From Mycolicibacterium sp. CBMA 226 (GTDB taxonomy: Bacteria > Actinomycetota > Actinomycetes > Mycobacteriales > Mycobacteriaceae), in assembly GCF_009729075.1 (NCBI RefSeq), contig NZ_VTGY01000035.1:105410-169409 (forward strand): 64,000 nucleotides of DNA, in the 5' to 3' direction. The notes beneath the pieces are model-generated. The model was given only the letters and a program-made list of their open reading frames with translations. It did not search any database and had not been told where the DNA came from. Each line of letters begins with the position of its first letter. Position 1 is the stretch's first letter. The translations under genes and the position numbers were made by a program. This document shows positions 43,023 through 50,273 of this stretch, one piece after another.

Positions 43023-44066
43023 ATGCCTGGGGCCAGCCAAGTCGCGCACCTGACCGATCGTCATCCGACCGTCACGCCGGAAAGACTGATCGCCGAGCTG
43101 GTCCCGCCACCGACCTTCGCCGACGTCAGCTTCGACTCGTACCGGCCCGATCCGAATGAGCCGTCACAGGCCGCGGCGGTGGTCTCGGCCCGCAAATTCT
43201 GCGAGGACGCGATCCGGCAGCGGGCCGGCAAGAAGAAGCTGTTCGGCAAGCGCGAGGCGCTGCCCGGCGTGGGCATGTACCTCGACGGCGGTTTCGGCGT
43301 CGGCAAGACCCACCTCCTCGCGTCGACGTACTACACGCTGGCCGGGGCCGACGCGGGCCCGGCCGCGTTCGCCACGTTCGGTGAGCTGACGCAGCTGGCC
43401 GGCGTCTTCGGCTTCACCGAGTGCATCGAGCTGCTGTCCGCTTATGTGGTGGTCTGCATCGACGAGTTCGAGCTCGACGATCCCGGCAACACCACACTGA
43501 TCTCCCGGCTGCTGTCGGCTCTCGTCGAGCGCGGCGTGTCCATCGCGGCGACGTCGAACACGCTGCCCGAACAACTCGGTGAGGGCCGCTTCGCCGCCCA
43601 GGACTTCCTGCGGGAGATCAACACGCTGTCAAGCATTTTCACCACCGTCCGGGTCGAGGGCCCCGACTACCGGCAGCGCGCGCTGCCGTCCGCCCCGGTG
43701 CCGCCGTCGGACGACGAGGTGCGGTCGTGGGCCGTCGGCGTCGACGGTGCCACGCTCGACGAGTTCGACGCGCTGTGCGCGCACCTGGCGACGATGCACC
43801 CGTCGCGCTATCACGCGTTGATCGAAGGCGTGCAACAGGTTTTCATCACCGGCGTGCACGTGGTCTACGACCAGGCCGTCGCCCTCCGGCTGGTGTCGCT
43901 GATCGACAGGCTCTACGACGCGGGCATTCCGGTGGTGGCGTCCGGGGAGAAGATGAACACCGTCTTCAGCGACGAGATGCTGGCCGGTGGCTTCCGCAAG
44001 AAGTACCTGCGCGCCACGTCCCGTCTGCTCGCGCTGACGCACGAGGGCACCCAGCTCCACACCTAG
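43023..44066 (+). CDS. zapE: AFG1/ZapE-family ATPase (Rv2670c-like)
   Basis: 347 aa AAA-like P-loop ATPase. Walker A GGFGVGKTHLL (about residue 92), Walker B VVCIDEFELDDPGN, sensor ATSNTLPEQLGEGRFA, then FTTVRVEGPDYR and a C-terminal lid with YDAGIPVVASGEKMNTVFSDEM. ZapE in E. coli modulates Z-ring assembly; the yeast homologue handles mitochondrial complex proteins. In mycobacteria the role is not established. It starts leaderless and converges with the GNAT gene, only 3 bp between stops. Confidence 0.9.
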   Translation: MPGASQVAHLTDRHPTVTPERLIAELVPPPTFADVSFDSYRPDPNEPSQAAAVVSARKFCEDAIRQRAGKKKLFGKREALPGVGMYLDGGFGVGKTHLLASTYYTLAGADAGPAAFATFGELTQLAGVFGFTECIELLSAYVVVCIDEFELDDPGNTTLISRLLSALVERGVSIAATSNTLPEQLGEGRFAAQDFLREINTLSSIFTTVRVEGPDYRQRALPSAPVPPSDDEVRSWAVGVDGATLDEFDALCAHLATMHPSRYHALIEGVQQVFITGVHVVYDQAVALRLVSLIDRLYDAGIPVVASGEKMNTVFSDEMLAGGFRKKYLRATSRLLALTHEGTQLHT

Positions 44067-44069
44067 TGG

Positions 44070-44606
44070 CTACAGCGGCCGCACCAACACGTAGTCGCTC
44101 TCGATTCGCGCGCCGAGCTGAAATGTCTTGGTGCCGCTGACCTCGAACCTATGCTTGCGGTAGAACCGTTGCGCGCGTTCGTTTTCCTGATTGACGCCCA
44201 GCCATACGCAGCGGGCGCCGAGGTCGCGGGCGAACCCGACCGACGCGTCCATGAGCAAGGCGGCAACCTTGCCGCCGTGGACGTCGGGCAGCACGTAGCA
44301 CTTGGACAGTTCGATGGCCGGCCGCTCGGGAACGGCGCGTTGCACGTCGGCGTCGTCGGCCACGCCGCGAATCAGCATGGTGTAGCCCAGGATTCGGGCC
44401 GCATCGTGGGCGACGAACACGGCGCGCTCGGGATCGCGCAGGTACTCGCCGAGGCGTTCGGCGGACAGATTGCCGGCGATGAACGCGGCGATATCGTCCG
44501 GCGACGACGACGGCGGGCACGCCAGCGGGAACGTCGCGGCGGCCACGTCCGCGAGCTCTGCCACATCCTCGGCCTGCGCCGGCCGCACCTGAACCGTCAT
44601 GGGCAT
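44070..44606 (-). CDS. GNAT acetyltransferase (Rv2669-like)
   Basis: 178 aa single GNAT domain. VQVRPAQAEDVAELADVA is the N-terminal strand, FVAHDAARILGYTML the core, and IELSKCYVLPDVHGGKVAALLMDASVGFARDLGARCVWLGVN the acetyl-CoA binding and following helix, with NERAQRFYRKHRFEVSGT as the closing motif. Substrate unknown. ATG 44606 and ATG 44600 are both possible; the length is a little more than I recall for Rv2669. It is convergent with zapE. Confidence 0.83.
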   Translation of the reverse strand: MPMTVQVRPAQAEDVAELADVAAATFPLACPPSSSPDDIAAFIAGNLSAERLGEYLRDPERAVFVAHDAARILGYTMLIRGVADDADVQRAVPERPAIELSKCYVLPDVHGGKVAALLMDASVGFARDLGARCVWLGVNQENERAQRFYRKHRFEVSGTKTFQLGARIESDYVLVRPL

Positions 44607-44633
44607 GACTCTGTCATGCGGCCGCCGAACGCA

Positions 44634-44665
44634 GAACTGCCCCTCTCCGAAGAGCGGGGCAGTTC
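44634..44665 (-). terminator. Hairpin after the MPT63-like gene
   Basis: gaactgcccc (44634-44643) pairs perfectly with ggggcagttc (44656-44665), with two further pairs inside. It lies just past the stop of the DUF1942 gene (44685) and before the GNAT start, on the minus strand, so it would end the DUF1942 transcript. No T-run. Confidence 0.6.
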
Positions 44666-44684
44666 ATGTCGGTTCGGTTGCGGC

Positions 44685-45233
44685 TCAGGGGATCGGTGTA
44701 CCCGGCTGCCACAGATTCCACTGCGCCAGGTGCGTGCCCGTGGCCGGGTTCAGCATGACCACGTTGCTGACCAGTCCCCGGTAGACGTCCCAGTAGACAA
44801 CGCCGTCGACAGTCGATCCGGGGGGAGCGCTGAGCAGCTTGAGTTCCAGCGCGTTGGGGTCGTCGGTGTGCTTGGACACGTAGGCGTCGGCGAACGGAGT
44901 GACGCCGGTGAAGGTGGTGCCCGTGGCCATCCAGAAGGGGTTGGGCGCCGAGATGACGTGGACTGTGACGTCGGACTTCCACGGGCCACCCTGGTTACGC
45001 CAGCGCGGGGTGCCGTTCCAGGTCCAGCCTGGTGGTTCGTCCGAGGGGAGCACGTTGTGGACGGTGACGTCGGCGACCAGGCCCTTGTAGTCCACCCGCA
45101 AGGTGTCACCGACGTTGCCGATGGCTGTCTCGGCCGCCGCCGATGGCGCCAGCGTGGCGGCCAGCAGGGTCAACGCGCCGAGCAAACCCGCCAGCCAGCG
45201 GTAGGTCCTGTTGCCGTTCACGCCCGTGCTCAT
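44685..45233 (-). CDS. MPT63-like secreted protein, DUF1942 (Rv2668-like)
   Basis: 182 aa with an N-terminal signal peptide (WLAGLLGALTLLAATLAPSAAAE). The mature chain is beta-rich, in the style of the immunoglobulin-like MPT63/MPB63 fold: VGDTLRVDYKGLVADVTVHNV, SDVTVHVISAPNPFWMATGTTFTG, and a C-terminal VYWDVYRGLVSNVVMLN motif close to MPT63's. No enzymatic residues. MPT63 itself is a major secreted antigen of unknown function. Single gene upstream of a hairpin. Confidence 0.75.
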   Translation of the reverse strand: MSTGVNGNRTYRWLAGLLGALTLLAATLAPSAAAETAIGNVGDTLRVDYKGLVADVTVHNVLPSDEPPGWTWNGTPRWRNQGGPWKSDVTVHVISAPNPFWMATGTTFTGVTPFADAYVSKHTDDPNALELKLLSAPPGSTVDGVVYWDVYRGLVSNVVMLNPATGTHLAQWNLWQPGTPIP

Positions 45234-45356
45234 CGCGTCCTCTCAGTTATGACTGCCTCGCATGATGGCACACCGCCAACAGGGCCTCGTCCGAATGGAC
45301 CAGATCTGGCCACTTCATCGCGGTCGGTGGGTGGTGTTGTCCCTGTCAGTGGACAC

Positions 45357-46127
45357 TCACGCTTGCCCGGGCCGGCCCTCGGCCGCCTGCTGCGCGGCGA
45401 CGAAGTCGGTGAGCGTCTTCTCGAGTTCGGTTTCGAGCCGGCCCTTGTCGGCACCGAGTCGGTGCAGAGGTCCGTCGCCGTCCTCGGATTCGAGCAACGC
45501 CAGCAGGATGTGTTCGGTTCCGATGTAGTTGTGCCCCAGCCGAAGTGCTTCGCGGAAGGTCAGTTCCAGCACCTTCTTGGCGGCGCTGTCGAACGGGATC
45601 AGCGCCTTGGGCTCGGCGGTGCCGACGGGGACGGCGGCGGCGGTGCGGATCTGCTCGGCGGTGATGCCTTGATTGCTCAGCAGGACCATGGCCAGTGATC
45701 CCGGATCGGTGAGTAGCCCGAGCAGCAGATGGTCAGGGGTGATCTCGGCGCTGCGTGACGTGTGGGCGGCTTGTTGGGCCTCGACGACGGCGGTGCGGGC
45801 GCGCGGGGTGAACCGGCTGAATCCGTCCTTGGGGTCCATGGTGTCGAACCGAGGTTCCTTGGGGACGAAGCGTTTCTGCGCGGCCTGCTTGGTGACGCCC
45901 ATGCTGCTGCCGATGTCGGTCCATGACGCCCCGGATCGGCGGGCCTGGTCGACGAAGTGGCCGATGAGGTGGTCGGCGATGTCGCCGAGATGTTCGGCGG
46001 CCAGCATCGCGTCGGTGAGTTGATCGAGCGGTTCGGTATGCACCTTCTTGATCGCCTCGATCAGGTCGTCGAGGCGGATGGTGCCGGCAATCGGATTGGG
46101 GGTCGACGTATGTGCGGATTCGGACAT
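45357..46127 (-). CDS. clpC2: ClpC2: Clp N-domain protein with HTH
   Basis: 256 aa, no AAA+ modules. An N-terminal regulatory domain includes a helix-turn-helix (ASWTDIGSSMGVTKQAAQKRF, about residues 67-87) and two ClpN-type repeats (about 106-250, FTPRARTAVVEAQQAAHTSRSAEITPDHLLLGLL and GHNYIGTEHILLALL). The ClpN repeats bind the same drugs and phospho-arginine-like ligands as ClpC1 in related bacteria; work in mycobacteria indicates ClpC2 buffers ClpC1-targeting cyclomarin and is autoregulated. The start lies directly after TACGGT-6 nt, inside operator 1. It follows dedA on the same strand. Confidence 0.92.
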   Translation of the reverse strand: MSESAHTSTPNPIAGTIRLDDLIEAIKKVHTEPLDQLTDAMLAAEHLGDIADHLIGHFVDQARRSGASWTDIGSSMGVTKQAAQKRFVPKEPRFDTMDPKDGFSRFTPRARTAVVEAQQAAHTSRSAEITPDHLLLGLLTDPGSLAMVLLSNQGITAEQIRTAAAVPVGTAEPKALIPFDSAAKKVLELTFREALRLGHNYIGTEHILLALLESEDGDGPLHRLGADKGRLETELEKTLTDFVAAQQAAEGRPGQA

Positions 46128-46128
46128 A

Positions 46129-46147
46129 CGTCAACCGTAGGTTGACG
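46129..46147. promoter_or_regulatory. clpC2 operator 1 over the -10 box
   Basis: CGTCAAC, 5 nt, GTTGACG: a perfect 7-bp inverted repeat. On the minus strand it contains TACGGT, which ends 6 nt before the clpC2 ATG at 46127. A protein bound here would block the promoter. Confidence 0.7.
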
Positions 46148-46156
46148 AGAAGAAAT

Positions 46157-46175
46157 CGTCAACCACAAGTTGACG
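46157..46175. promoter_or_regulatory. clpC2 operator 2
   Basis: Second copy of CGTCAAC, 5 nt, GTTGACG, identical arms and different spacer, 28 bp centre to centre from operator 1. It falls in the -35 region, and it touches the dedA stop (46178). Confidence 0.7.
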
Positions 46176-46177
46176 AT

Positions 46178-46831
46178 TTACGCCTGCCGCAGGCTGTCCC
46201 AGTCGTGCTCGGTTTCCAGCTGCTCGATCGCCTTGGCTGTGCGTTCCTTCAACACCACGGTCACGGTCAACCCGATGAGGGCGCCGACCAGGAGGGCGAC
46301 CCAGGAGAACCGGGCCAACCACTTTTCGGCGGCCACGCCAAGGTAGTAGACGACGGCGGTGGTGCCGCAGGCCCAGACGATGCCACCGGAGGCGTTGGCG
46401 GCCAGGAAGTGTGGGTAGCGCATCTTGAGCGCCCCGGCCAGCGGCCCGGCGAAGATGCGCAGCAGCGCGACGAAGCGGCCGAAGAACACGGCCCACACAC
46501 CCCAGCGGCTGAAGAGCCGACGGGCGAGCGCGACGTGACCAGGGCCGAAATGTTTGGGGAACCGGCGGCCGAGACGTTCGAACAGTGACATTCCGAACCG
46601 CCGGCCGATGCTGTATCCGATCGAGTCACCGACGATGGCGCCGGCGGCGCCCGCGAGTCCGACGCCGACGGGGTCGATGTCGAGGGTGTGCCGCGACGAC
46701 ATGACCGCCGCCGCGACCAGAATGATCTCGCCCGGCAGCGGGATACCCAGGCTTTCGAGCCCGATCACGAACCCGACCACGAGGTACACCGCCAGCGGCG
46801 GGATCGATTGCAGCAGCGCGTCGACGTCCAT
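46178..46831 (-). CDS. dedA: DedA-family membrane protein (Rv2637-like)
   Basis: 217 aa with four to five helices. It has the DedA/SNARE-associated signature: FVIGLESLGIPLPGEIILVAAAV near residue 20, GAIVGDSIGYSIGRRFG, and FSRWGVWAVFFGRFVALLRIFAGPLAGALKMRYPHFLAAN with conserved arginines. DedA proteins take part in membrane lipid flipping and pH/drug tolerance. In M. tuberculosis dedA and clpC2 are separated by a prophage-bearing region, so here they are adjacent. The ATG at 46831 is the only good start. Confidence 0.88.
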   Translation of the reverse strand: MDVDALLQSIPPLAVYLVVGFVIGLESLGIPLPGEIILVAAAVMSSRHTLDIDPVGVGLAGAAGAIVGDSIGYSIGRRFGMSLFERLGRRFPKHFGPGHVALARRLFSRWGVWAVFFGRFVALLRIFAGPLAGALKMRYPHFLAANASGGIVWACGTTAVVYYLGVAAEKWLARFSWVALLVGALIGLTVTVVLKERTAKAIEQLETEHDWDSLRQA

Positions 46832-46849
46832 GCCGCTAAGGATGCACTA

Positions 46850-47365
46850 CTAGGGCGTGGCCGGAGGTGCGGGCGGCGCTGGTGCTGGTGCCGGTGCCGG
46901 TGCGCCGCCACCTCCGCCGAGGGTGCCGAGAATCGCGATGGCGGCGCGGGCCTGCGGGGAGATGTTCGGGCCGGGGGAGTCCGGTGCGGCATCGGTGACG
47001 TGCCACGGCTGGCAGCCGCTGGTCTTGAACGCCTTGTCGGTCGGATCGATGAGCACGACCTGCGGCTTGGCGCTCATGGCGCTGTCGATGACGTTGTTCT
47101 TGGCGTGTGGATCTGCGTCGCTCATCCGGCGCCAGTAGCAACGCTTGTCGCCGACGGGCCCGGCGGTGGCGTAGGTGCCGGGGGCGATGTCCTTGCCGAC
47201 GATGAAGAGTCCGTCACCGTCGATGCTGGTCTTGGGGCCGGCGGCGTTGGGGGCGGCAGGTCCCGGAGGTGCCGGCGTGGGGTCGGCCACGGCGACGGCC
47301 GTCGATGCGCCCCAGCTCACCAATGCCAGTGCCGCGGCGGCGGCGATCGACGTCTTTGAGCTCAT
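46850..47365 (-). CDS. Secreted hypothetical with Ala-Pro tail
   Basis: 171 aa. Signal peptide TSIAAAAALALVSWGASTAVAVADP. The mature core DGLFIVGKDIAPGTYATAGP...KRCYWRRMSD is a pattern seen in several small mycobacterial exported proteins, with two cysteines that could pair, then an unstructured Gly/Ala/Pro end, PAPAPAPAPP, encoded by a GGTGCC-type tandem repeat at 46863-46912. Function unknown. It precedes dedA by 18 bp on the same strand and may share its transcript. Confidence 0.7.
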   Translation of the reverse strand: MSSKTSIAAAAALALVSWGASTAVAVADPTPAPPGPAAPNAAGPKTSIDGDGLFIVGKDIAPGTYATAGPVGDKRCYWRRMSDADPHAKNNVIDSAMSAKPQVVLIDPTDKAFKTSGCQPWHVTDAAPDSPGPNISPQARAAIAILGTLGGGGGAPAPAPAPAPPAPPATP

Positions 47366-47553
47366 GACGTCAAAGTTTAGCTCTTCTACGTATGTGCGCG
47401 GGTACGGAGTGGTGGAGAAAACACGGCGGGGCGTGGGCCGTTGCGGCAGAAAACCCGCGGGTGTTCACTGTGCCTGCGCTTTGGGTCTGGTAACCGGTGT
47501 TGGCATGCCCTGCTCGAGGCCGCCATCCGGACTGTGGCAAGGGGACTGCTCCG

Positions 47554-48033
47554 ATGAAGATTCTGGCCAAGTGCGCCACCGCTGCCGCCATGAGTGAGGA
47601 GGCATGGCGCCGCCATGCCAACCCGTGGAGCGTATGGACCCGGTTCGCGGCCATCCCGCTGATGCTGCTGGCGATCTGGAGCCGCGTCTGGATCGGCTGG
47701 TGGGCGCTGGCGCCGATCGGCATCGTCGTCCTCTGGCTGTGGTGGAACCCGCATGCGTTCGCGCCCGTCGACAAGCCGCTCGCGTGGTCGTCCCGGGGTA
47801 TCTACGGTGAGCGGCTGTGGCTGCAGGACCGGTCGCGTATGCCCGCTGGTTTCGCTGTGGTGCAACGAATTTGGATCGCCGGTGCGCTGGCCGGCGCGGC
47901 GCTGGTGACGTGGGGCCTCGCGGTGCTGCTCGTCTGGCCGACGGTGTTCGGTGCCGTGCTCGTCGTCTACGGGCAGCTGTGGCGCATCGACCGGTTGGGC
48001 ATCTTCTACGACCAGGTGGCCACCACTCGGTGA
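47554..48033 (+). CDS. DUF6653-like membrane protein
   Basis: 159 aa. The segment MSEEAWRRHANPWSVWTRFAAIPLMLLAIWSRVWIGWWALAP, then NPHAFAPVD, WSSRGIYGERLWL and two more helices, resembles the small DUF6653 family, which I recognise only with moderate certainty. Three or four membrane helices, function unknown. ATG 47554 has an AAGGGG sequence about 9 nt upstream and removes an unlikely basic leader. Divergent from the secreted-protein gene at 47365. Confidence 0.65.
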   Translation: MKILAKCATAAAMSEEAWRRHANPWSVWTRFAAIPLMLLAIWSRVWIGWWALAPIGIVVLWLWWNPHAFAPVDKPLAWSSRGIYGERLWLQDRSRMPAGFAVVQRIWIAGALAGAALVTWGLAVLLVWPTVFGAVLVVYGQLWRIDRLGIFYDQVATTR

Positions 48034-48091
48034 CCCGACTTTTTCCGCGCTTTGGCCGCGCGCGGCGGTAGCGCCGCGCAAGAATATATCG

Positions 48092-48304
48092 ATGCGCGGC
48101 ACCAACGAGGAACGAGCGATCGCCGACGTCGTAGTGCGACTCACGGCGCGTTATCCGATGCTCGACCCCGCCGAAATCTCGGCCGCTGTCGAACGCGTAC
48201 ATGGCCACTTCGAGTCGTGCGCGGTGCGGGACTATGTGCCGCTCCTAGTGGAGCGGCACGTACGTCAGGAGTTCGCGGAAAGCCTACGGGCCGCCGCGGT
48301 CTGA
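48092..48304 (+). CDS. Small three-helix-bundle protein
   Basis: 70 aa. MRGTNEERAIADVVVRLTARYPMLDPAEISAAVERVHGHFESCAVRDYVPLLVERHVRQEF resembles the short mycobacterial proteins called three-helix-bundle dimerization domain: YPMLDPAEISAAVE, then a VRDYVPLLVER helix. Function unknown. It starts 59 bp after the DUF6653-like gene. Confidence 0.6.
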   Translation: MRGTNEERAIADVVVRLTARYPMLDPAEISAAVERVHGHFESCAVRDYVPLLVERHVRQEFAESLRAAAV

Positions 48305-48327
48305 GTGACCGGCTTGGCCGGCGCCGA

Positions 48328-48519
48328 TCAGCCTTCGCAGGCGATGCCGTCGTTGTCGCGGTCCTGGGACGCCTTGTAGTCGGGGTCGCCTTTGGGGATG
48401 TTGTAGCGGCCGTCGGCGTGTGCCGCCGAGCAGTTCTTGTACCCGGATGCCTGTGCGGCGGGCGCGATGGCCACGCTGGCAGACGTGATGAGGGCAGCAA
48501 CGATCAACGCACGCAACAT
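48328..48519 (-). CDS. Excalibur calcium-binding domain protein, exported
   Basis: 63 aa. Signal peptide MLRALIVAALITSASVAIAPAAQA, then one excalibur domain: YKNCSAAHADGRYNIPKGDPDYKASQDRDNDGIACEG, with the Dx-DxDG Ca2+ loop and two cysteines. Extracellular, probably cell-wall associated; the family is usually linked to wall or nuclease functions. GAGG lies about 8 nt before ATG 48519. The gene ends 24 bp from the three-helix gene, tail to tail. Confidence 0.8.
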   Translation of the reverse strand: MLRALIVAALITSASVAIAPAAQASGYKNCSAAHADGRYNIPKGDPDYKASQDRDNDGIACEG

Positions 48520-48689
48520 TTTCGACCTCGGAGAGTTAGCTCGGTTCGGCAATATGCCGACATTGCGAGCCGGACGCTACCTCGGTTGTCACTGGCCTGT
48601 ACGCGGATTCACGAAATTTCTGGGCATCGGCTGTGAGAATGCTGCCGATTGCTGGATATTGCTCGTCGGACCGTTGATGGCGAACAGAA

Positions 48690-48713
48690 AGGCCCGGTTC
48701 GAAAACCGGGCCT
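48690..48713 (-). terminator. Intrinsic terminator of the tRNA operon
   Basis: A perfect 10-bp stem (aggcccggtt / aaccgggcct) with a CGAA loop. On the minus strand it is followed by TTTCTGTT. It lies just past tRNA-Val (ends 48726), so it terminates the Gly-Cys-Val transcript. Confidence 0.8.
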
Positions 48714-48725
48714 GACGTGTTGCCG

Positions 48726-48800
48726 TGGTGCGCGATACTGGGATTGAACCAGTGACCTCTTCCGTGTCAGGGAAGCGCTCTCCCGCTGAGCTAATCGCGC
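48726..48800 (-). tRNA. tRNA-Val (GAC)
   Basis: Cloverleaf of 72 nt plus an encoded CCA (48726-48728). Acceptor GCGCGAT/ATCGCGC, D arm GCTC..GAGC, anticodon loop CTGACAC, T arm ACTGG/CCAGT, discriminator A. Reads GUC/GUU codons. Last gene of the operon. Confidence 0.95.
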
Positions 48801-48816
48801 CGGGGTAAATCGTTTG

Positions 48817-48887
48817 AGGTGGAGACGGGAATCGAACCCGTGTGCACGGCTTTGCAGGCCGTTGCCTCACCACTCGGCCACTCCACC
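48817..48887 (-). tRNA. tRNA-Cys (GCA)
   Basis: 71 nt. Acceptor GGTGGAG/CTCCACC, anticodon stem ACGGC/GCCGT with loop CTGCAAA, T arm ACGGG/CCCGT, discriminator U. CCA is not encoded. Middle gene of the operon. Confidence 0.95.
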
Positions 48888-48914
48888 GCTGGGGTTGATG
48901 CCACTGCATCCTCG

Positions 48915-48987
48915 AGCGGATGACGGGATTCGAACCCGCGACCCTCACCTTGGCAAGGTGATGCGCTACCAACTGCGCTACATCCGC
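48915..48987 (-). tRNA. tRNA-Gly (GCC)
   Basis: 73 nt. Acceptor GCGGATG/CATCCGC, D stem GCGC/GCGC, anticodon stem TCACC/GGTGA with loop TTGCCAA, T arm GCGGG/CCCGT. CCA is not encoded. First gene of the operon; mycobacteriophage L5-type phages use this class of tRNA-Gly as attB. Confidence 0.95.
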
Positions 48988-49028
48988 ATTTCGCTCTGGC
49001 TGACTTTCGTCGTCCGTTGCGATGCAAG

Positions 49029-49058
49029 ACATTAGTGCACGAAGGCGAGCAGATACAA
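49029..49058 (-). promoter_or_regulatory. Promoter of the tRNA-Gly-Cys-Val operon
   Basis: On the minus strand TTGTAT (49058-49053), 18 bp, TAATGT (49034-49029): a good vegetative -35/-10 pair. The start would fall near 49022, 34 nt before tRNA-Gly. Confidence 0.6.
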
Positions 49059-49235
49059 ATCGCGTGAAAACCGCTGGTAAACGGGCTGGTTCGGTGAGTT
49101 GACCGAGTGATGGCGGGTGTTGCACACGTTGCGTCCCGTGACTCCTGAGGTGGTGCGGTGGTGGGTGCGGCTGGTCCGGACGTGTGCGGCCGCGTGGCGG
49201 TGGGACGCGATTCCCGTTCGGGTCGCGGGACGTGT

Positions 49236-49241
49236 TAGTGT
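49236..49241 (+). promoter_or_regulatory. -10 box for tRNA-Val (CAC)
   Basis: TAGTGT 35 bp before the mature tRNA 5' end. The rest of the 289-bp gap from 48988 holds only the two tRNA promoters; I see no gene in it. Confidence 0.4.
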
Positions 49242-49276
49242 CTGTCGTCGCACCGATCCGGTCGGTGAGATTCCCC

Positions 49277-49351
49277 GGTCTCGTAGCTCAGGGGGAGAGC
49301 GTCCGCCTCACACGCGGAAGGTCACTGGTTCGATCCCAGTCGGGACCACCA
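49277..49351 (+). tRNA. tRNA-Val (CAC)
   Basis: 72 nt plus encoded CCA (49349-49351). Acceptor GGTCTCG/CGGGACC, D arm GCTC..GAGC, anticodon stem TCCGC/GCGGA with loop CTCACAC, T arm ACTGG/CCAGT. Reads GUG. Opposite strand to the other three tRNA genes. Confidence 0.95.
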
Positions 49352-49364
49352 CACAATCCCACCG

Positions 49365-50150
49365 TCACGCATCGTCGGGCATGACGGTTTCCCACTGCCC
49401 GAACAGCTGCAAACCCACGCTGGCGGCCAGCTTGATCGAAGCGGCATTGTCCAGTTGGCAGCGGTACTGCGGCTCGTACCCTTCGTTGAGTGCGTATCGA
49501 AACATTGCACGCACCAACGTCTTTGCGTGGCCCTGGCCCCTCGCGGGGCCGAGGGTGAGCACTCCGATATCGGCCAGCGGAAACTCGTCGTCCCACGGAT
49601 ACATGCTGCCGATGCTGACCAGGCGGTCGTGCTCGTCGAACGCGCCGAACACGGCCCAGTGGTCGAGTTCGACGTACGCGCCGTCCCAGTCTGCTTCGGA
49701 CACAGCCGCTTTGAACGACGTGAAGATGTCGGCGTCGTCGTCGGTGAGTGGTCGGACGTTGGTTGGTGCGGTGTCGTCGAGGATGTCACCGGCTGCCGAT
49801 TCTGAGAGATAAAACACATTGTCGGCACCGTTCAGGACGATGCGGTGGGCTGCGAGCGCGGCGCGGATGTGGGTCACCGTCGGATTGCCGAGTGCGGCAA
49901 TGTGTTTGGTCAGCACCTCGGCGACGTCGGGGGTGACGGCTATCGAGACGCTGTGGTCCTCGGCGGTCCGCAAGACGGTGACGCGTTCGTCGTCATCGAG
50001 TTCAGGGCTGACGGTGATCGTCATATTTTCGTTGCGGTGCAACGGTTTCCCACTGAACGCGGCAGCCCAGTAGTCGGTGACGACCGGCGAGAAATCGGGC
50101 ACGGGAAACTCCCTGAGTGATGTGCGACGCATGGTGCGGACAAGTCGCAT
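49365..50150 (-). CDS. GNAT acetyltransferase with N-terminal extension
   Basis: 261 aa. Residues 1-130 are a poorly typed N-terminal part (PELDDDERVTVLRTAEDHSVSIAVTPDVAEVLTKH), then a GNAT domain (about 130-258: VRPLTDDDADIF, IGVLTLGPARGQGHAKTLVRAMFRYALNEGYEPQYRCQLDNAASIKLAASVGLQLFGQW) with the acetyl-CoA loop RGQGHA. The substrate is unknown. Start ATG 50150 or ATG 50132. It ends 14 bp from the tRNA-Val CCA end, tail to tail. Confidence 0.8.
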   Translation of the reverse strand: MRLVRTMRRTSLREFPVPDFSPVVTDYWAAAFSGKPLHRNENMTITVSPELDDDERVTVLRTAEDHSVSIAVTPDVAEVLTKHIAALGNPTVTHIRAALAAHRIVLNGADNVFYLSESAAGDILDDTAPTNVRPLTDDDADIFTSFKAAVSEADWDGAYVELDHWAVFGAFDEHDRLVSIGSMYPWDDEFPLADIGVLTLGPARGQGHAKTLVRAMFRYALNEGYEPQYRCQLDNAASIKLAASVGLQLFGQWETVMPDDA

Positions 50151-50214
50151 CTTTCAGTGGCCCCGGCCTGATCGGCAACGTATTTTCTGGGACCTGCACG
50201 GCGCCCCGGAATGG

Positions 50215-50250
50215 ACTCGGACGCAGACTCCGGCGAAGACGCGTCCGAGT
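50215..50250 (-). terminator. Hairpin downstream of ndh
   Basis: actcggacgc (50215-50224) pairs perfectly with gcgtccgagt (50241-50250), loop 16 nt. It lies 24 bp past the ndh stop, on the ndh reading direction. Confidence 0.55.
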
Positions 50251-50273
50251 ACCTGGACCCCCGACGAGAGCCG

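Noticed and set aside
48589..49125. Open frames crossing the tRNA genes
   Set aside because: They consist of tRNA sequence (anticodon and T arms) translated in all frames; the tRNA calls explain the DNA.
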